Source of the DNA: Actinocrinis sp046724665
Lineage (GTDB): Bacteria > Actinomycetota > Actinomycetes > Streptomycetales > Catenulisporaceae
Assembly: GCA_046724665.1 (NCBI GenBank)
Contig: JBKOWZ010000317.1
Coordinates: forward strand, 1 to 5,025
Length of the DNA stretch: 5,025 nt
Direction: 5' to 3'
Positions 1-5,025 of the stretch are shown here, piece after piece. A program made the translations under genes and the position numbers. Each line of letters begins with the position of its first letter. Positions within the stretch are counted from its first letter, which is position 1. Below the pieces are notes generated by a model that worked only from the letters and a program-made list of their open reading frames with translations, searched no databases and was not told where the DNA came from.

Positions 1-7
1 CCTCGAT

Positions 8-72
8 GCGCGCCGCGCAGGCGCGCTGACGCCCTTCGGGCCTGGCCGGGGCCGACCCGAGCCCGAAGGGCG
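8..72 (-). terminator. Tandem GC-rich hairpins downstream of the carboxyltransferase gene
   Basis: Two perfect inverted repeats follow the stop codon of the minus-strand carboxyltransferase gene. The first reached by transcription is a 12-bp stem (61-72 with 30-41, CGCCCTTCGGGC and its complement) with a 19-nt loop. It begins 19 nt beyond the stop. The second is a 7-bp stem (20-26 with 8-14, GCGCGCC) with a 5-nt loop. Neither is followed by a T-run on the minus strand. Stems without a T-tract are common at gene ends in high-GC actinobacteria, so a terminator or 3'-end-stabilising structure is the likely role. The hairpins could equally serve a convergent gene lying left of the window. Confidence 0.6.
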
Positions 73-90
73 CGGCTCAACAGGAAGCGC

Positions 91-1707
91 TCACGCGGGC
101 TGGTTGCCGTGCTTGCGGGCGACCACCTCGGCCTGCTTGCCCTGGAGCATCGCCAGCGCCTTGATGATGACCTCGCGGGTGTCGCAGGGGTCGATGACGT
201 CGTCCACCAGGCCGCGCTCGGCGGCGAAGTACGGGTGCATCATCTCCTGCGCGTAGTCCTCGGCGAGCTGCGCGCGCAGCGTCAGCGGGTCGTCGGCGGC
301 CGCGAGCTTGCGGTGGTGGATGACGCTGACCGCGCCCTGCGCGCCCATCACCGCGATCTCGTTGCCCGGCCAGGCCACGGACACGTCCGCGCCGATCGAG
401 CGGGAGTCCATCACGATGTACGCGCCGCCGTACGCCTTGCGGATGACCACCGAGATGCGCGGCACGGTCGCCTCGCAGTACGCGTACAGCAGCTTCGCGC
501 CGTGCCGGATGATGCCGCCGTACTCCTGGTCCACGCCGGGCAGGAAGCCCGGCACGTCCACCAGCGTGATCAGCGGGATGTTGAACGCGTCGCAGGTGCG
601 CACGAAGCGCGCCGCCTTCTCCGAGGCCTGGATGTCCAGCACGCCGGCCTTGACCATCGGCTGGTTGCCGACGATGCCGACCGTGTGGCCGTCGATCCGC
701 GCCAGGGCGCACACGATGTTGCCCGCCCACGACTCGTGCACCTCGAGGAAGTCGCCGGTGTCCACCAGGCGCGAGATCACATCGCGGATGTCGTAGGGCC
801 TGTTCGGCTCGGACGGCACCAGGTCGAGCAGGTCGCTGCACGGGTCGGCGGACAGCTGCTCCTCCGGCGCGTAGCGCGGCGGGGTCTCCCGATTGTTGGA
901 GGGCAGCAGCGAGAGCAGGTAGCGCACCTCGGCGAGGCAGGTCTCCTCGTCGTCGTACACGAAGTGGGACACGCCCGAGGTGGTCGCGTGCATGTCGGCG
1001 CCGCCGAGCTCCTCGTGCGTCACGTCCGCGCCGGTGACCTCCTTCACCACGTCCGGCCCGGTCAGGAACATGTACGAGGTCTCACGCACCATGAAGACGA
1101 AGTCGGTCAGCGCGGGCGAGTAGGCCGCGCCGCCGGCGCAGGGGCCGAGCATCACGCTGATCTGCGGGATCACCCCGGAGGCCCGCACGTTGCGCTGGAA
1201 GACGCCGCCGTAGCCGTTGAGGGCGGCGACGCCCTCCTGGATCCGCGCTCCCCCGCTGTCGTTGAGCGAGACCAGCGGCGAGCCGGTGGAGATGGCCAGA
1301 TCCATCACCTTGTGGATCTTCTCGGCGTGCACCCGGCCGAGCGAGCCGCCGAACACCCGGAAGTCTTGCGCGTAGACGAACACGGTGCGCCCGTCCACGG
1401 TGCCGGAGCCGGTGATCACCGAGTCGCCGCGCGGCTCCTTCGTGTCCGGCCCGCCGGCCCGGGTGCGCCGGTAGAGGTCGAACTCGACGAACGAGCCCTC
1501 GTCCAGCAGCAGGGCGATGCGCTCGCGGGCGGTCAGCTTCCGCTTCGCGTGCTGTCGCTCGGTCGCCTTCTCGTCGCCCCGCATCAGCTCGTCGCGCACG
1601 ATGCGCCACCGCTCGACGTTCTCCCGCAGCGACGGACGCTGCCGGATCGGGGCCGGGCGCTTGAGCGGGGTGACGGTGAGGACCGGTGCCTCTTGGATCG
1701 CGGTCAC
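91..1707 (-). CDS. Acyl-CoA carboxylase carboxyltransferase (beta) subunit, PccB/AccD type
   Basis: This 538-residue protein is the carboxyltransferase half of a biotin-dependent acyl-CoA carboxylase. It moves CO2 from carboxybiotin on a separate alpha subunit to acetyl-, propionyl- or a related acyl-CoA in the cytosol, supplying malonyl- or methylmalonyl-CoA. Visible landmarks are the N-terminal QHAKRKLTARERI segment (52-64), the first crotonase-fold oxyanion region SGGARIQEGV (151-160), GPCAGGAAYSPALTDF (188-203), DVPGFLPGVDQEYGGIIRHG (394-413), the second oxyanion region RKAYGGAY (423-430), and the usual KHGN-x-P C-terminus. No N-terminal zinc finger of the E. coli AccD kind is present. 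Length is close to the family's roughly 530 residues, so the gene looks intact. Residue 431, matching Asp422 of S. coelicolor PccB, is Ile, as in acetyl/propionyl-type subunits. The start is GTG at 1707, with GAAAGG 11 nt upstream. The gene lies 95 nt downstream of the membrane-protein gene. No alpha or epsilon subunit is present, so the exact substrate is open. Confidence 0.96.
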   Translation of the reverse strand: MTAIQEAPVLTVTPLKRPAPIRQRPSLRENVERWRIVRDELMRGDEKATERQHAKRKLTARERIALLLDEGSFVEFDLYRRTRAGGPDTKEPRGDSVITGSGTVDGRTVFVYAQDFRVFGGSLGRVHAEKIHKVMDLAISTGSPLVSLNDSGGARIQEGVAALNGYGGVFQRNVRASGVIPQISVMLGPCAGGAAYSPALTDFVFMVRETSYMFLTGPDVVKEVTGADVTHEELGGADMHATTSGVSHFVYDDEETCLAEVRYLLSLLPSNNRETPPRYAPEEQLSADPCSDLLDLVPSEPNRPYDIRDVISRLVDTGDFLEVHESWAGNIVCALARIDGHTVGIVGNQPMVKAGVLDIQASEKAARFVRTCDAFNIPLITLVDVPGFLPGVDQEYGGIIRHGAKLLYAYCEATVPRISVVIRKAYGGAYIVMDSRSIGADVSVAWPGNEIAVMGAQGAVSVIHHRKLAAADDPLTLRAQLAEDYAQEMMHPYFAAERGLVDDVIDPCDTREVIIKALAMLQGKQAEVVARKHGNQPA

Positions 1708-1718
1708 GGTGGTGCTCG

Positions 1719-1724
1719 CCTTTC
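1719..1724 (-). promoter_or_regulatory. Weak ribosome binding site for the carboxyltransferase gene
   Basis: GAAAGG on the minus strand lies 11 nt before the GTG start. It is a weak Shine-Dalgarno match with long spacing, much poorer than the GGAGG sites of the two neighbouring genes. There is no in-frame upstream alternative start nearby, and the reading begins well before the conserved QHAK-K-TARERI segment, so the GTG is accepted. Confidence 0.5.
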
Positions 1725-1743
1725 TCAGCTCTCGGATTCGCCG

Positions 1744-1773
1744 GCCGCCGCGGACGCGGACGCCCGCGGCGGC
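1744..1773 (-). terminator. Intercistronic 10-bp hairpin
   Basis: GCCGCCGCGG (1744-1753) and CCGCGGCGGC (1764-1773) form a perfect 10-bp GC-only stem with a 10-nt loop. It lies between the stop of the membrane-protein gene and the GTG of the carboxyltransferase gene, 30 nt from the former. There is no T-tract. It could end part of the transcription leaving the upstream gene, protect its 3' end after processing, or modulate entry into the carboxyltransferase gene. Which of these applies is inference. Confidence 0.5.
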
Positions 1774-1802
1774 ACAGGCTTACTGACTCTGCCAGGTCAG
1801 GC

Positions 1803-2762
1803 TCAGTTCCATGGCGCGGTGGGGAACCAGACGTAGCCGTAGCGGTGCAGCCCGCGCAGGTCCCAGTACGCGACGAAGTACGCGCCGGCGACGATGAGCG
1901 CCGACGCGGTCAGCACGGAGGCGCGGGACGGCTTCTCGGACACCCAGCGCTGCACCCGCCCGCCGATCACGAAGGACAGCAGCACGAACAGGATGCCCAT
2001 CACCAGCATGTTGCCGACCGACTGCAACACGAACGCGCCAGCGCCGTACAGCGCGTTGTGCTCGTTCGCCGCGTGCCGGAACAGGTTGCGGAACAGCGGA
2101 TAGGGCCGCCCGATCAGGAAGCCGCCGACCAGCGCGCCCATCAGCACCAGCGGGAAGTTGGGGAAGCGGCGCGAGATGCGGGCGAGCGGGTCGGGGATGA
2201 CGCCGATGGCCGCGAGTCCGCACATGATCATGATAAGGCCCTCGACGCCGAACACGGTCATCGTCTGGATGCTGCGCGCCGAGATGCCGTGGCTCGGGGT
2301 GGTGGAGAACTGCGGCATCCGGGTGCCCACGATGCCGACCACCGCGCCGTAGATCGCGGAGACCGGGATCATGCCGACGGCCATCCAGCCGAGCGGCTTG
2401 AGCGTCTCCTTGAGCCGGTTGCGCTGCGACTGCGCGCCCTCGCCGATCATCGGCCCGACCGCGCCGAACACCGCGATGTTGCACGCGGTGAACGATCCGG
2501 CCAGACCGGAGACGAAGGCGAACAGGATGCCCGAGCCGATGCCGCCGATCGCGGAGTTCTTCGCGTCGTGGCCGAGCAGGGCGTTGGCGGTGCTGAAACC
2601 GATGTCGTCGTCAACCAGCTTGGCGTACCAGAGGTAGGCCAGCAGCAGGCCGCCGAATACGCCGAGCGCCATCACCGTCAGGCGGCGGCGCGGGAAGTAG
2701 CCGTTCACGAACATGGAGGTCGAGCGAGGTTGGAGCGCTTGCGTAGACGCGATGGAGCTCAT
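1803..2762 (-). CDS. Seven-helix integral membrane protein of unrecognised family
   Basis: This 319-residue protein is not recognised. Hydrophobic segments lie at about 28-47, 71-104, 123-146, 167-189, 203-219, 241-268 and 282-300. Basic residues concentrate at 25-27 (RRR), 114-122, 195-199 and 268-280. By the positive-inside rule this gives seven helices, N-terminus inside and C-terminus outside. There is no cleavable signal peptide or soluble domain. Its only two cysteines both fall within predicted helices: Cys94 (SFTACNIAVFGAVGP) and Cys181 (IMIMCGLAAIG). This layout faintly recalls DsbD/CcdA thiol-electron carriers, which use one cysteine in each of two helices, but the usual Pro-Cys motif is absent, so that link is speculative. 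The outer 220-240 loop is rich in Arg, His and Asn, and the tail is aromatic (HRYGYVWFPTAPW). The ATG at 2762 is preferred over Met17 because AGGAGGT lies 6 nt upstream. The gene is the first of a likely two-gene unit with the carboxyltransferase and diverges from the antiporter. Confidence 0.88.
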   Translation of the reverse strand: MSSIASTQALQPRSTSMFVNGYFPRRRLTVMALGVFGGLLLAYLWYAKLVDDDIGFSTANALLGHDAKNSAIGGIGSGILFAFVSGLAGSFTACNIAVFGAVGPMIGEGAQSQRNRLKETLKPLGWMAVGMIPVSAIYGAVVGIVGTRMPQFSTTPSHGISARSIQTMTVFGVEGLIMIMCGLAAIGVIPDPLARISRRFPNFPLVLMGALVGGFLIGRPYPLFRNLFRHAANEHNALYGAGAFVLQSVGNMLVMGILFVLLSFVIGGRVQRWVSEKPSRASVLTASALIVAGAYFVAYWDLRGLHRYGYVWFPTAPWN

Positions 2763-2764
2763 GC

Positions 2765-2775
2765 ACCTACCTCCT
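2765..2775 (-). promoter_or_regulatory. Strong ribosome binding site fixing the membrane-protein start
   Basis: The minus strand reads AGGAGGTAGGT just before GC-ATG, placing AGGAGGT 6 nt from the ATG at 2762. The alternative in-frame ATG (Met17) has no comparable site, so this element decides the start. Confidence 0.8.
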
Positions 2776-2847
2776 AGGATGGCGCCGTCGGCTCAGGGTG
2801 GGTTCGCGGCGGCGTAACACCGTATGCAGCCGCGCCGCAGTAGCGGC

Positions 2848-2865
2848 ACTCACGCTGAGTATCAG
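2848..2865. repeat. Overlapping dyads ACTCA-CGC-TGAGT and CTGA-GTA-TCAG
   Basis: ACTCA (2848-2852) and TGAGT (2856-2860) are perfect inverted repeats around a 3-nt centre. CTGA (2855-2858) and TCAG (2862-2865) form a second dyad overlapping the first. The position, about 90 bp upstream of the membrane-protein ATG, would suit an operator. Short dyads also arise by chance, so the functional claim is weak. Confidence 0.25.
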
Positions 2866-2913
2866 AGCCCCGTGCGACAGGACGCTTCTTCCTCGCTGCT
2901 CAGGATCACGGCA

Positions 2914-2940
2914 GCGCGGTACGGCGCAATCGCACCGCGC
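2914..2940. repeat. 7-bp inverted repeat with inner stem
   Basis: GCGCGGT (2914-2920) pairs perfectly with ACCGCGC (2934-2940). Inside, GCG (2924-2926) can pair with CGC (2931-2933) around a CAAT loop after a 3-nt bulge, giving a 10-bp bulged hairpin. It may be an operator or a structured leader element for either divergent gene. No family was recognised. Confidence 0.35.
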
Positions 2941-2975
2941 CCGCGGCGCGCCGGCGGTGAGTTCCTGACACTCCT

Positions 2976-2995
2976 GCGTGAATCCACGCCGTGGA
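2976..2995. repeat. Overlapping dyads GCGTG-AATC-CACGC and TCCAC-GCC-GTGGA
   Basis: GCGTG (2976-2980) and CACGC (2985-2989) form one perfect dyad. TCCAC (2983-2987) and GTGGA (2991-2995) form a second that shares its centre. A CTGACA hexamer resembling a -35 box lies just upstream at 2965-2970, but no -10 box follows at proper spacing. A repressor or activator site is possible. Confidence 0.3.
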
Positions 2996-3098
2996 GCGTG
3001 CCGACGCTGTTTGTTCCGGTAAGCACACTCGCCTCAATGCAAGTGAGCCGGTTGTCACCCCATAAGAGAGTGCGTCCGTTCCTGATGAGGCGTCAGAC

Positions 3099-3142
3099 CT
3101 CTCCTCCGAGTCTCCGCCGGGCCGGGAGAGCGGGGCTTCTCC
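3099..3142 (+). repeat. Three-part CTCTCC / GGAGAG / TTCTCC pairing element
   Basis: CTCTCC (3099-3104) is complementary to GGAGAG (3125-3130). The same GGAGA can instead pair with TCTCC at 3111-3115 or at 3138-3142. The pairings exclude one another and lie some 200 nt upstream of the antiporter start, so they would be in its leader only if transcription begins upstream of them. That is not shown. Confidence 0.25.
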
Positions 3143-3164
3143 GTGCGTGCCTTCCTCAGTCTCC

Positions 3165-3178
3165 GTTCAGGGTTCAGG
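3165..3178. repeat. Tandem 7-bp duplication GTTCAGG x2
   Basis: GTTCAGG at 3165-3171 is repeated exactly and head to tail at 3172-3178 in the non-coding region upstream of the antiporter. It may be a direct-repeat binding site or replication slippage. Confidence 0.4.
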
Positions 3179-3321
3179 TGCGTGCTGTCCGACGACGAAG
3201 CAAGCTGAAAGAAGGCAACAGGCTGCTACGGGTTCGACGCTGGTAGAACGCCGCGCTGTGCCCGCGAGCCAGGGGACGCCGAGGAGGGCGCTGCGACGTT
3301 GCCCGCACACCCCGACCGACC

Positions 3322-3326
3322 GGAGG
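3322..3326 (+). promoter_or_regulatory. Ribosome binding site fixing the antiporter start
   Basis: GGAGG ends 9 nt before the ATG at 3336, a normal spacing for a consensus Shine-Dalgarno site, and supports that start. Confidence 0.8.
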
Positions 3327-3335
3327 TAGGTCTGT

Positions 3336-4706
3336 ATGTCTTGGCAGTCAGCAGCGGCGTCTAGTTCGCCGCCCCCGCCGATCGCGGCGCACTCCCTGCT
3401 GGTGTTCCTGGTGCAGGTGGGCGTGCTCCTGCTCGCGGCGCTGCTGCTCGGCCGGCTGGCCGGCCGCATCGGGATGCCGCCGGTGGTGGGCGAGTTGTCC
3501 GCGGGCGTGCTGCTCGGGCCGAGCGTCCTCGGCCACGCCTGGCCCGCGCTCGCCGGCTGGCTGCTGCCGCGCAACAACGAGCAGTTCCACATGCTCGACG
3601 CGACGGGCCAGATCGGCGTGCTGCTGCTGGTCGGCGTGACCGGCATCGAGGTGGACCTGCAAATGGTGCGCCGGCGCGGCGGCACCGCGCTGCGGGTCGG
3701 GCTGGCCGGGCTGCTGATCCCGCTGGCGCTCGGCGTCGGCACCGGGTACCTCGCGCCGGACTCGCTGCTGTCCGGAAACTCCTCGCGGGCGACCTTCGCG
3801 CTGTTCGTGGGCGTGGCCATGTGCGTCAGCGCGCTGCCGGTCATCGCGAAGACGCTGTCCGACATGAACATGCTGCACCGCAACGTCGGCCAGCTGACCC
3901 TGGCCTCCGGCGTGGTGGACGACGTGACCGGATGGTTCATCCTGTCCATCGTCGCCGCGATGGCCACCGCGGGCGTGCGCGGCAGCTCGATCGGGCTCTC
4001 CCTGGTCTACCTGGCCTGCGTGGCGCTGTTCGCGCTGTTCGCCGGGCGCCGGCTGATGCGTCCGCTGCTGAACTGGAGCCAGCGCACCGGCGAGGCCGGG
4101 GTCTCCCTCGCGGTGGTCGTGGTCTTCATCGTCCTGGCCGCCGCCGTGACCCAGAGCATGGGCCTTGAGGCCTCGCTCGGCGCGTTCACCGCCGGGCTGG
4201 TGATCAGCTCGGCCGCGGCGGTGGACCTGGGCCGGCTCGCCCCGCTGCGCGCAATCGTGATGTCGGTGTTCGCGCCGCTGTTCTTCGCCACCGCCGGCCT
4301 GCGGGTGGACCTCGGCGTGCTGGGCCGCCCGGTGGTCCTGCTCGCCGCCGTGGTGGCGCTGGCCGTCGCGATCGCGGGCAAGTTCGCCGGCGCCTACACC
4401 GGCGCGCTGCTGAGCCGGCTGACCCGCTGGGAGGCGCTGGCGCTGGGCGCCGGGATGAACGCCCGCGGCGTCATCCAGATCGTCATCGCCACGGTCGGCC
4501 TGCGGCTGCGGGTGCTGGACACGGAGACCTACACGATCGTGATCCTGATCGCGATCACCACCTCGCTGATGGCGCCGCCGATCCTGCGCCGCGCGGTGCG
4601 GCACATCGACGAGACCGACGAGGAGGAGCTGCGCCGGCTCGAGCTGGCGGCGTTCCGCGACCCGCTGGCCCGGCATGACAGTGTTCGACTGAACGGCGCC
4701 GACTGA
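3336..4706 (+). CDS. CPA2-family cation:proton antiporter
   Basis: This 456-residue protein is a monovalent cation (Na+ or K+)/H+ exchanger of the cytoplasmic membrane, one Na_H_Exchanger-type domain with about 12-13 helices between residues 20 and 415. Family signs in order are VVGELSAGVLLGPSVLG (50-66), GVTGIEVDL (100-108), SALPVIAKTL (165-174), the ion-binding pair Asp195-Asp196 in GVVDDVTGW (192-200), FFATAGLRVDLG (316-327) and GMNARGVIQIVIATVGL (373-389). The double aspartate suggests electrogenic transport as in NapA/NhaA-type members. The tail (about 421-456) is short, charged and probably cytosolic; the TrkA-N/RCK and universal-stress domains of Kef-type relatives are absent, so no nucleotide-gated control is visible. 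The first 19 residues are a Ser/Pro/Ala-rich leader, not a clear signal peptide. The gene stands alone on its strand, diverging from the membrane-protein/carboxyltransferase pair. Such antiporters are found both in housekeeping pH and salt control and beside actinobacterial polyketide clusters. The ion specificity cannot be read. Confidence 0.95.
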   Translation: MSWQSAAASSSPPPPIAAHSLLVFLVQVGVLLLAALLLGRLAGRIGMPPVVGELSAGVLLGPSVLGHAWPALAGWLLPRNNEQFHMLDATGQIGVLLLVGVTGIEVDLQMVRRRGGTALRVGLAGLLIPLALGVGTGYLAPDSLLSGNSSRATFALFVGVAMCVSALPVIAKTLSDMNMLHRNVGQLTLASGVVDDVTGWFILSIVAAMATAGVRGSSIGLSLVYLACVALFALFAGRRLMRPLLNWSQRTGEAGVSLAVVVVFIVLAAAVTQSMGLEASLGAFTAGLVISSAAAVDLGRLAPLRAIVMSVFAPLFFATAGLRVDLGVLGRPVVLLAAVVALAVAIAGKFAGAYTGALLSRLTRWEALALGAGMNARGVIQIVIATVGLRLRVLDTETYTIVILIAITTSLMAPPILRRAVRHIDETDEEELRRLELAAFRDPLARHDSVRLNGAD

Positions 4707-4728
4707 GTGAGACAGGGTTCGATTAGCA

Positions 4729-4759
4729 GCGCAATATGGAAGTTGCCGCGATGTTGCGC
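4729..4759 (+). terminator. Hairpin just after the antiporter stop
   Basis: GCGCAATAT (4729-4737) pairs with ATGTTGCGC (4751-4759) over 9 bp with one G:U, around a 13-nt loop, starting 22 nt past the stop codon. There is no T-run. The position suits a terminator or mRNA-stabilising hairpin; the stem is only moderately strong. Confidence 0.4.
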
Positions 4760-4859
4760 CGACCCGAGGATTGGGGCACGACACGCACTCCAGAGCATGT
4801 CCCCGTTCCCGATGCGAATGAAGACCACTGCGTCGCGGCGGTTACGACGGGGCCTGATC

Positions 4860-4900
4860 GCGGTGCGGTGCTACCCTCCCCTCCAGAAGCACCGCACCGC
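4860..4900 (+). terminator. Perfect 13-bp inverted repeat, likely terminator
   Basis: GCGGTGCGGTGCT (4860-4872) and AGCACCGCACCGC (4888-4900) pair perfectly over 13 bp around a 15-nt pyrimidine-rich loop. It is the strongest dyad in the window and lies 153 nt past the antiporter stop. Without a T-tract on either side it would fit an actinobacterial stem-only or bidirectional terminator, serving the antiporter, a convergent gene to the right, or both. A large operator is the alternative. Confidence 0.55.
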
Positions 4901-5000
4901 ATTCCCTGGCGACCACCCCGAGCGACGCAGCACCCTGACGCGCATCGTCGAACACGGATAGCGCGACGCGGTACAGACGTAGCGATAAACGGCCGGCCGC

Positions 5001-5025
5001 CCACCCCGCGCACTCGCGGTGGTGG
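5001..5025. repeat. Bulged 10-bp hairpin at the window edge
   Basis: CCACC-CCGCG (5001-5010) pairs with CGCGG-T-GGTGG (5015-5025) around a CACT loop, with one unpaired T. The structure reaches the last base, so it may be longer. It could be the terminator of a convergent gene beyond the window. Confidence 0.35.

Larger units (their letters stand above)
2763..3335. other. Gene-free divergent intergenic region
   Basis: This 573-bp stretch separates the two divergent gene starts and should hold promoters for both. The only long open frame in it (plus strand, 2824-3246) has mixed third-position bases, many rare codons (AGA, AAA, CTA, TCA, GTA) and no ribosome binding site, so it is judged non-coding. 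The centre (about 3000-3230) is visibly less GC-rich than the flanking genes. No convincing -35/-10 pair was found on either strand; candidate boxes such as TACGGT (2824 to 2819, minus) or TTGTCA (3052-3057, plus) lack partners at proper spacing. Small dyads at 2848-2865, 2914-2940, 2976-2995 and 3099-3142 are listed separately. Confidence 0.7.
4707..5025. other. Gene-free tail after the antiporter
   Basis: No gene is supported here. A plus-strand frame starting at a GTG abutting the antiporter stop (4707-4961) uses AGA, ATA and TTA codons, lacks its own ribosome binding site and encodes no recognisable protein. A minus-strand frame (4723-5013) is low-complexity Gly/Arg/Ser. The region holds three possible hairpins (4729-4759, 4860-4900, 5001-5025) and a 10-bp palindrome CGGCCGGCCG at 4990-4999. 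Confidence 0.65.

Noticed and set aside
109..1836. Long 575-codon plus-strand open frame
   Set aside because: It is antisense to the carboxyltransferase gene. The translation is His/Arg/Val/Asp-rich with no domain, typical of a GC-rich shadow frame.
1686..2777. Plus-strand open frame of 363 codons
   Set aside because: It is antisense to the membrane-protein gene. The product is Arg/Asp/His-rich, with no ribosome binding site or recognisable motif.
3082..3089. CTGATGAG, as in the hammerhead ribozyme core
   Set aside because: The next bases can pair with GACGCC near 3275, but no GAAA follows that arm and the other two stems cannot be drawn, so it is a chance match.
2824..3246. Possible 140-residue protein in the intergenic region
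   Set aside because: Third-position GC is clearly lower than in the neighbouring genes, rare codons are frequent, no ribosome binding site precedes the ATG, and the Arg/Pro/Ser-rich product is unlike any known family.
3222..3247. GGTTCGA motif resembling a tRNA T-loop
   Set aside because: No 5-bp T-stem, anticodon arm or acceptor stem can be formed around it.
2763..3335. c-di-AMP (ydaO-type) riboswitch ahead of the antiporter
   Set aside because: This was considered because such riboswitches control ion transporters, but the conserved core blocks could not be located by eye on the plus strand.
3348..4784. Minus-strand open frame of 478 codons
   Set aside because: It mirrors the antiporter gene and gives a Gln/His/Arg/Gly-rich product typical of antisense GC-rich DNA.
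4707..4961. Possible small 84-residue gene abutting the antiporter stop
   Set aside because: The GTG directly follows the stop, but there is no suitable ribosome binding site, codons AGA, ATA and TTA appear, and the frame runs through the 13-bp terminator-like stem.

Overview
The window is GC-rich with strong G/C preference at third codon positions and GGAGG-type ribosome binding sites. Its proteins look actinobacterial, so a Streptomyces-like actinomycete is the best guess; the genus cannot be fixed from sequence reading alone. Three genes are well supported. Two lie on the minus strand and one on the plus strand, diverging from a 573-bp intergenic region.

Layout from left to right: tandem GC-rich hairpins (8-72), which probably end transcription of the minus-strand genes; an acyl-CoA carboxylase carboxyltransferase (beta) subunit (91-1707, minus); a 95-bp gap holding a perfect 10-bp stem; a seven-helix membrane protein of unrecognised family (1803-2762, minus); a gene-free divergent regulatory region (2763-3335) with several small dyads; a CPA2-type cation:proton antiporter (3336-4706, plus); and a 319-bp gene-free tail with up to three hairpins, including a perfect 13-bp inverted repeat. 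No RNA gene, insertion sequence, CRISPR array or riboswitch was recognised.

How the genes may work together: the carboxyltransferase would combine with a biotinylated alpha subunit encoded elsewhere to make malonyl-, methylmalonyl- or related CoA thioesters for fatty-acid or polyketide synthesis. The residue at the known specificity position is Ile, as in acetyl/propionyl-type enzymes. The antiporter would exchange Na+ or K+ for H+ across the membrane. The unknown membrane protein is probably co-transcribed with the carboxyltransferase. A precursor-supplying carboxylase beside an ion antiporter would fit the edge of a natural-product cluster, but no synthase, tailoring gene or regulator lies in the window, so this is only a hypothesis. 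The item most likely to be little described is the seven-helix protein, with one cysteine in each of two membrane helices.
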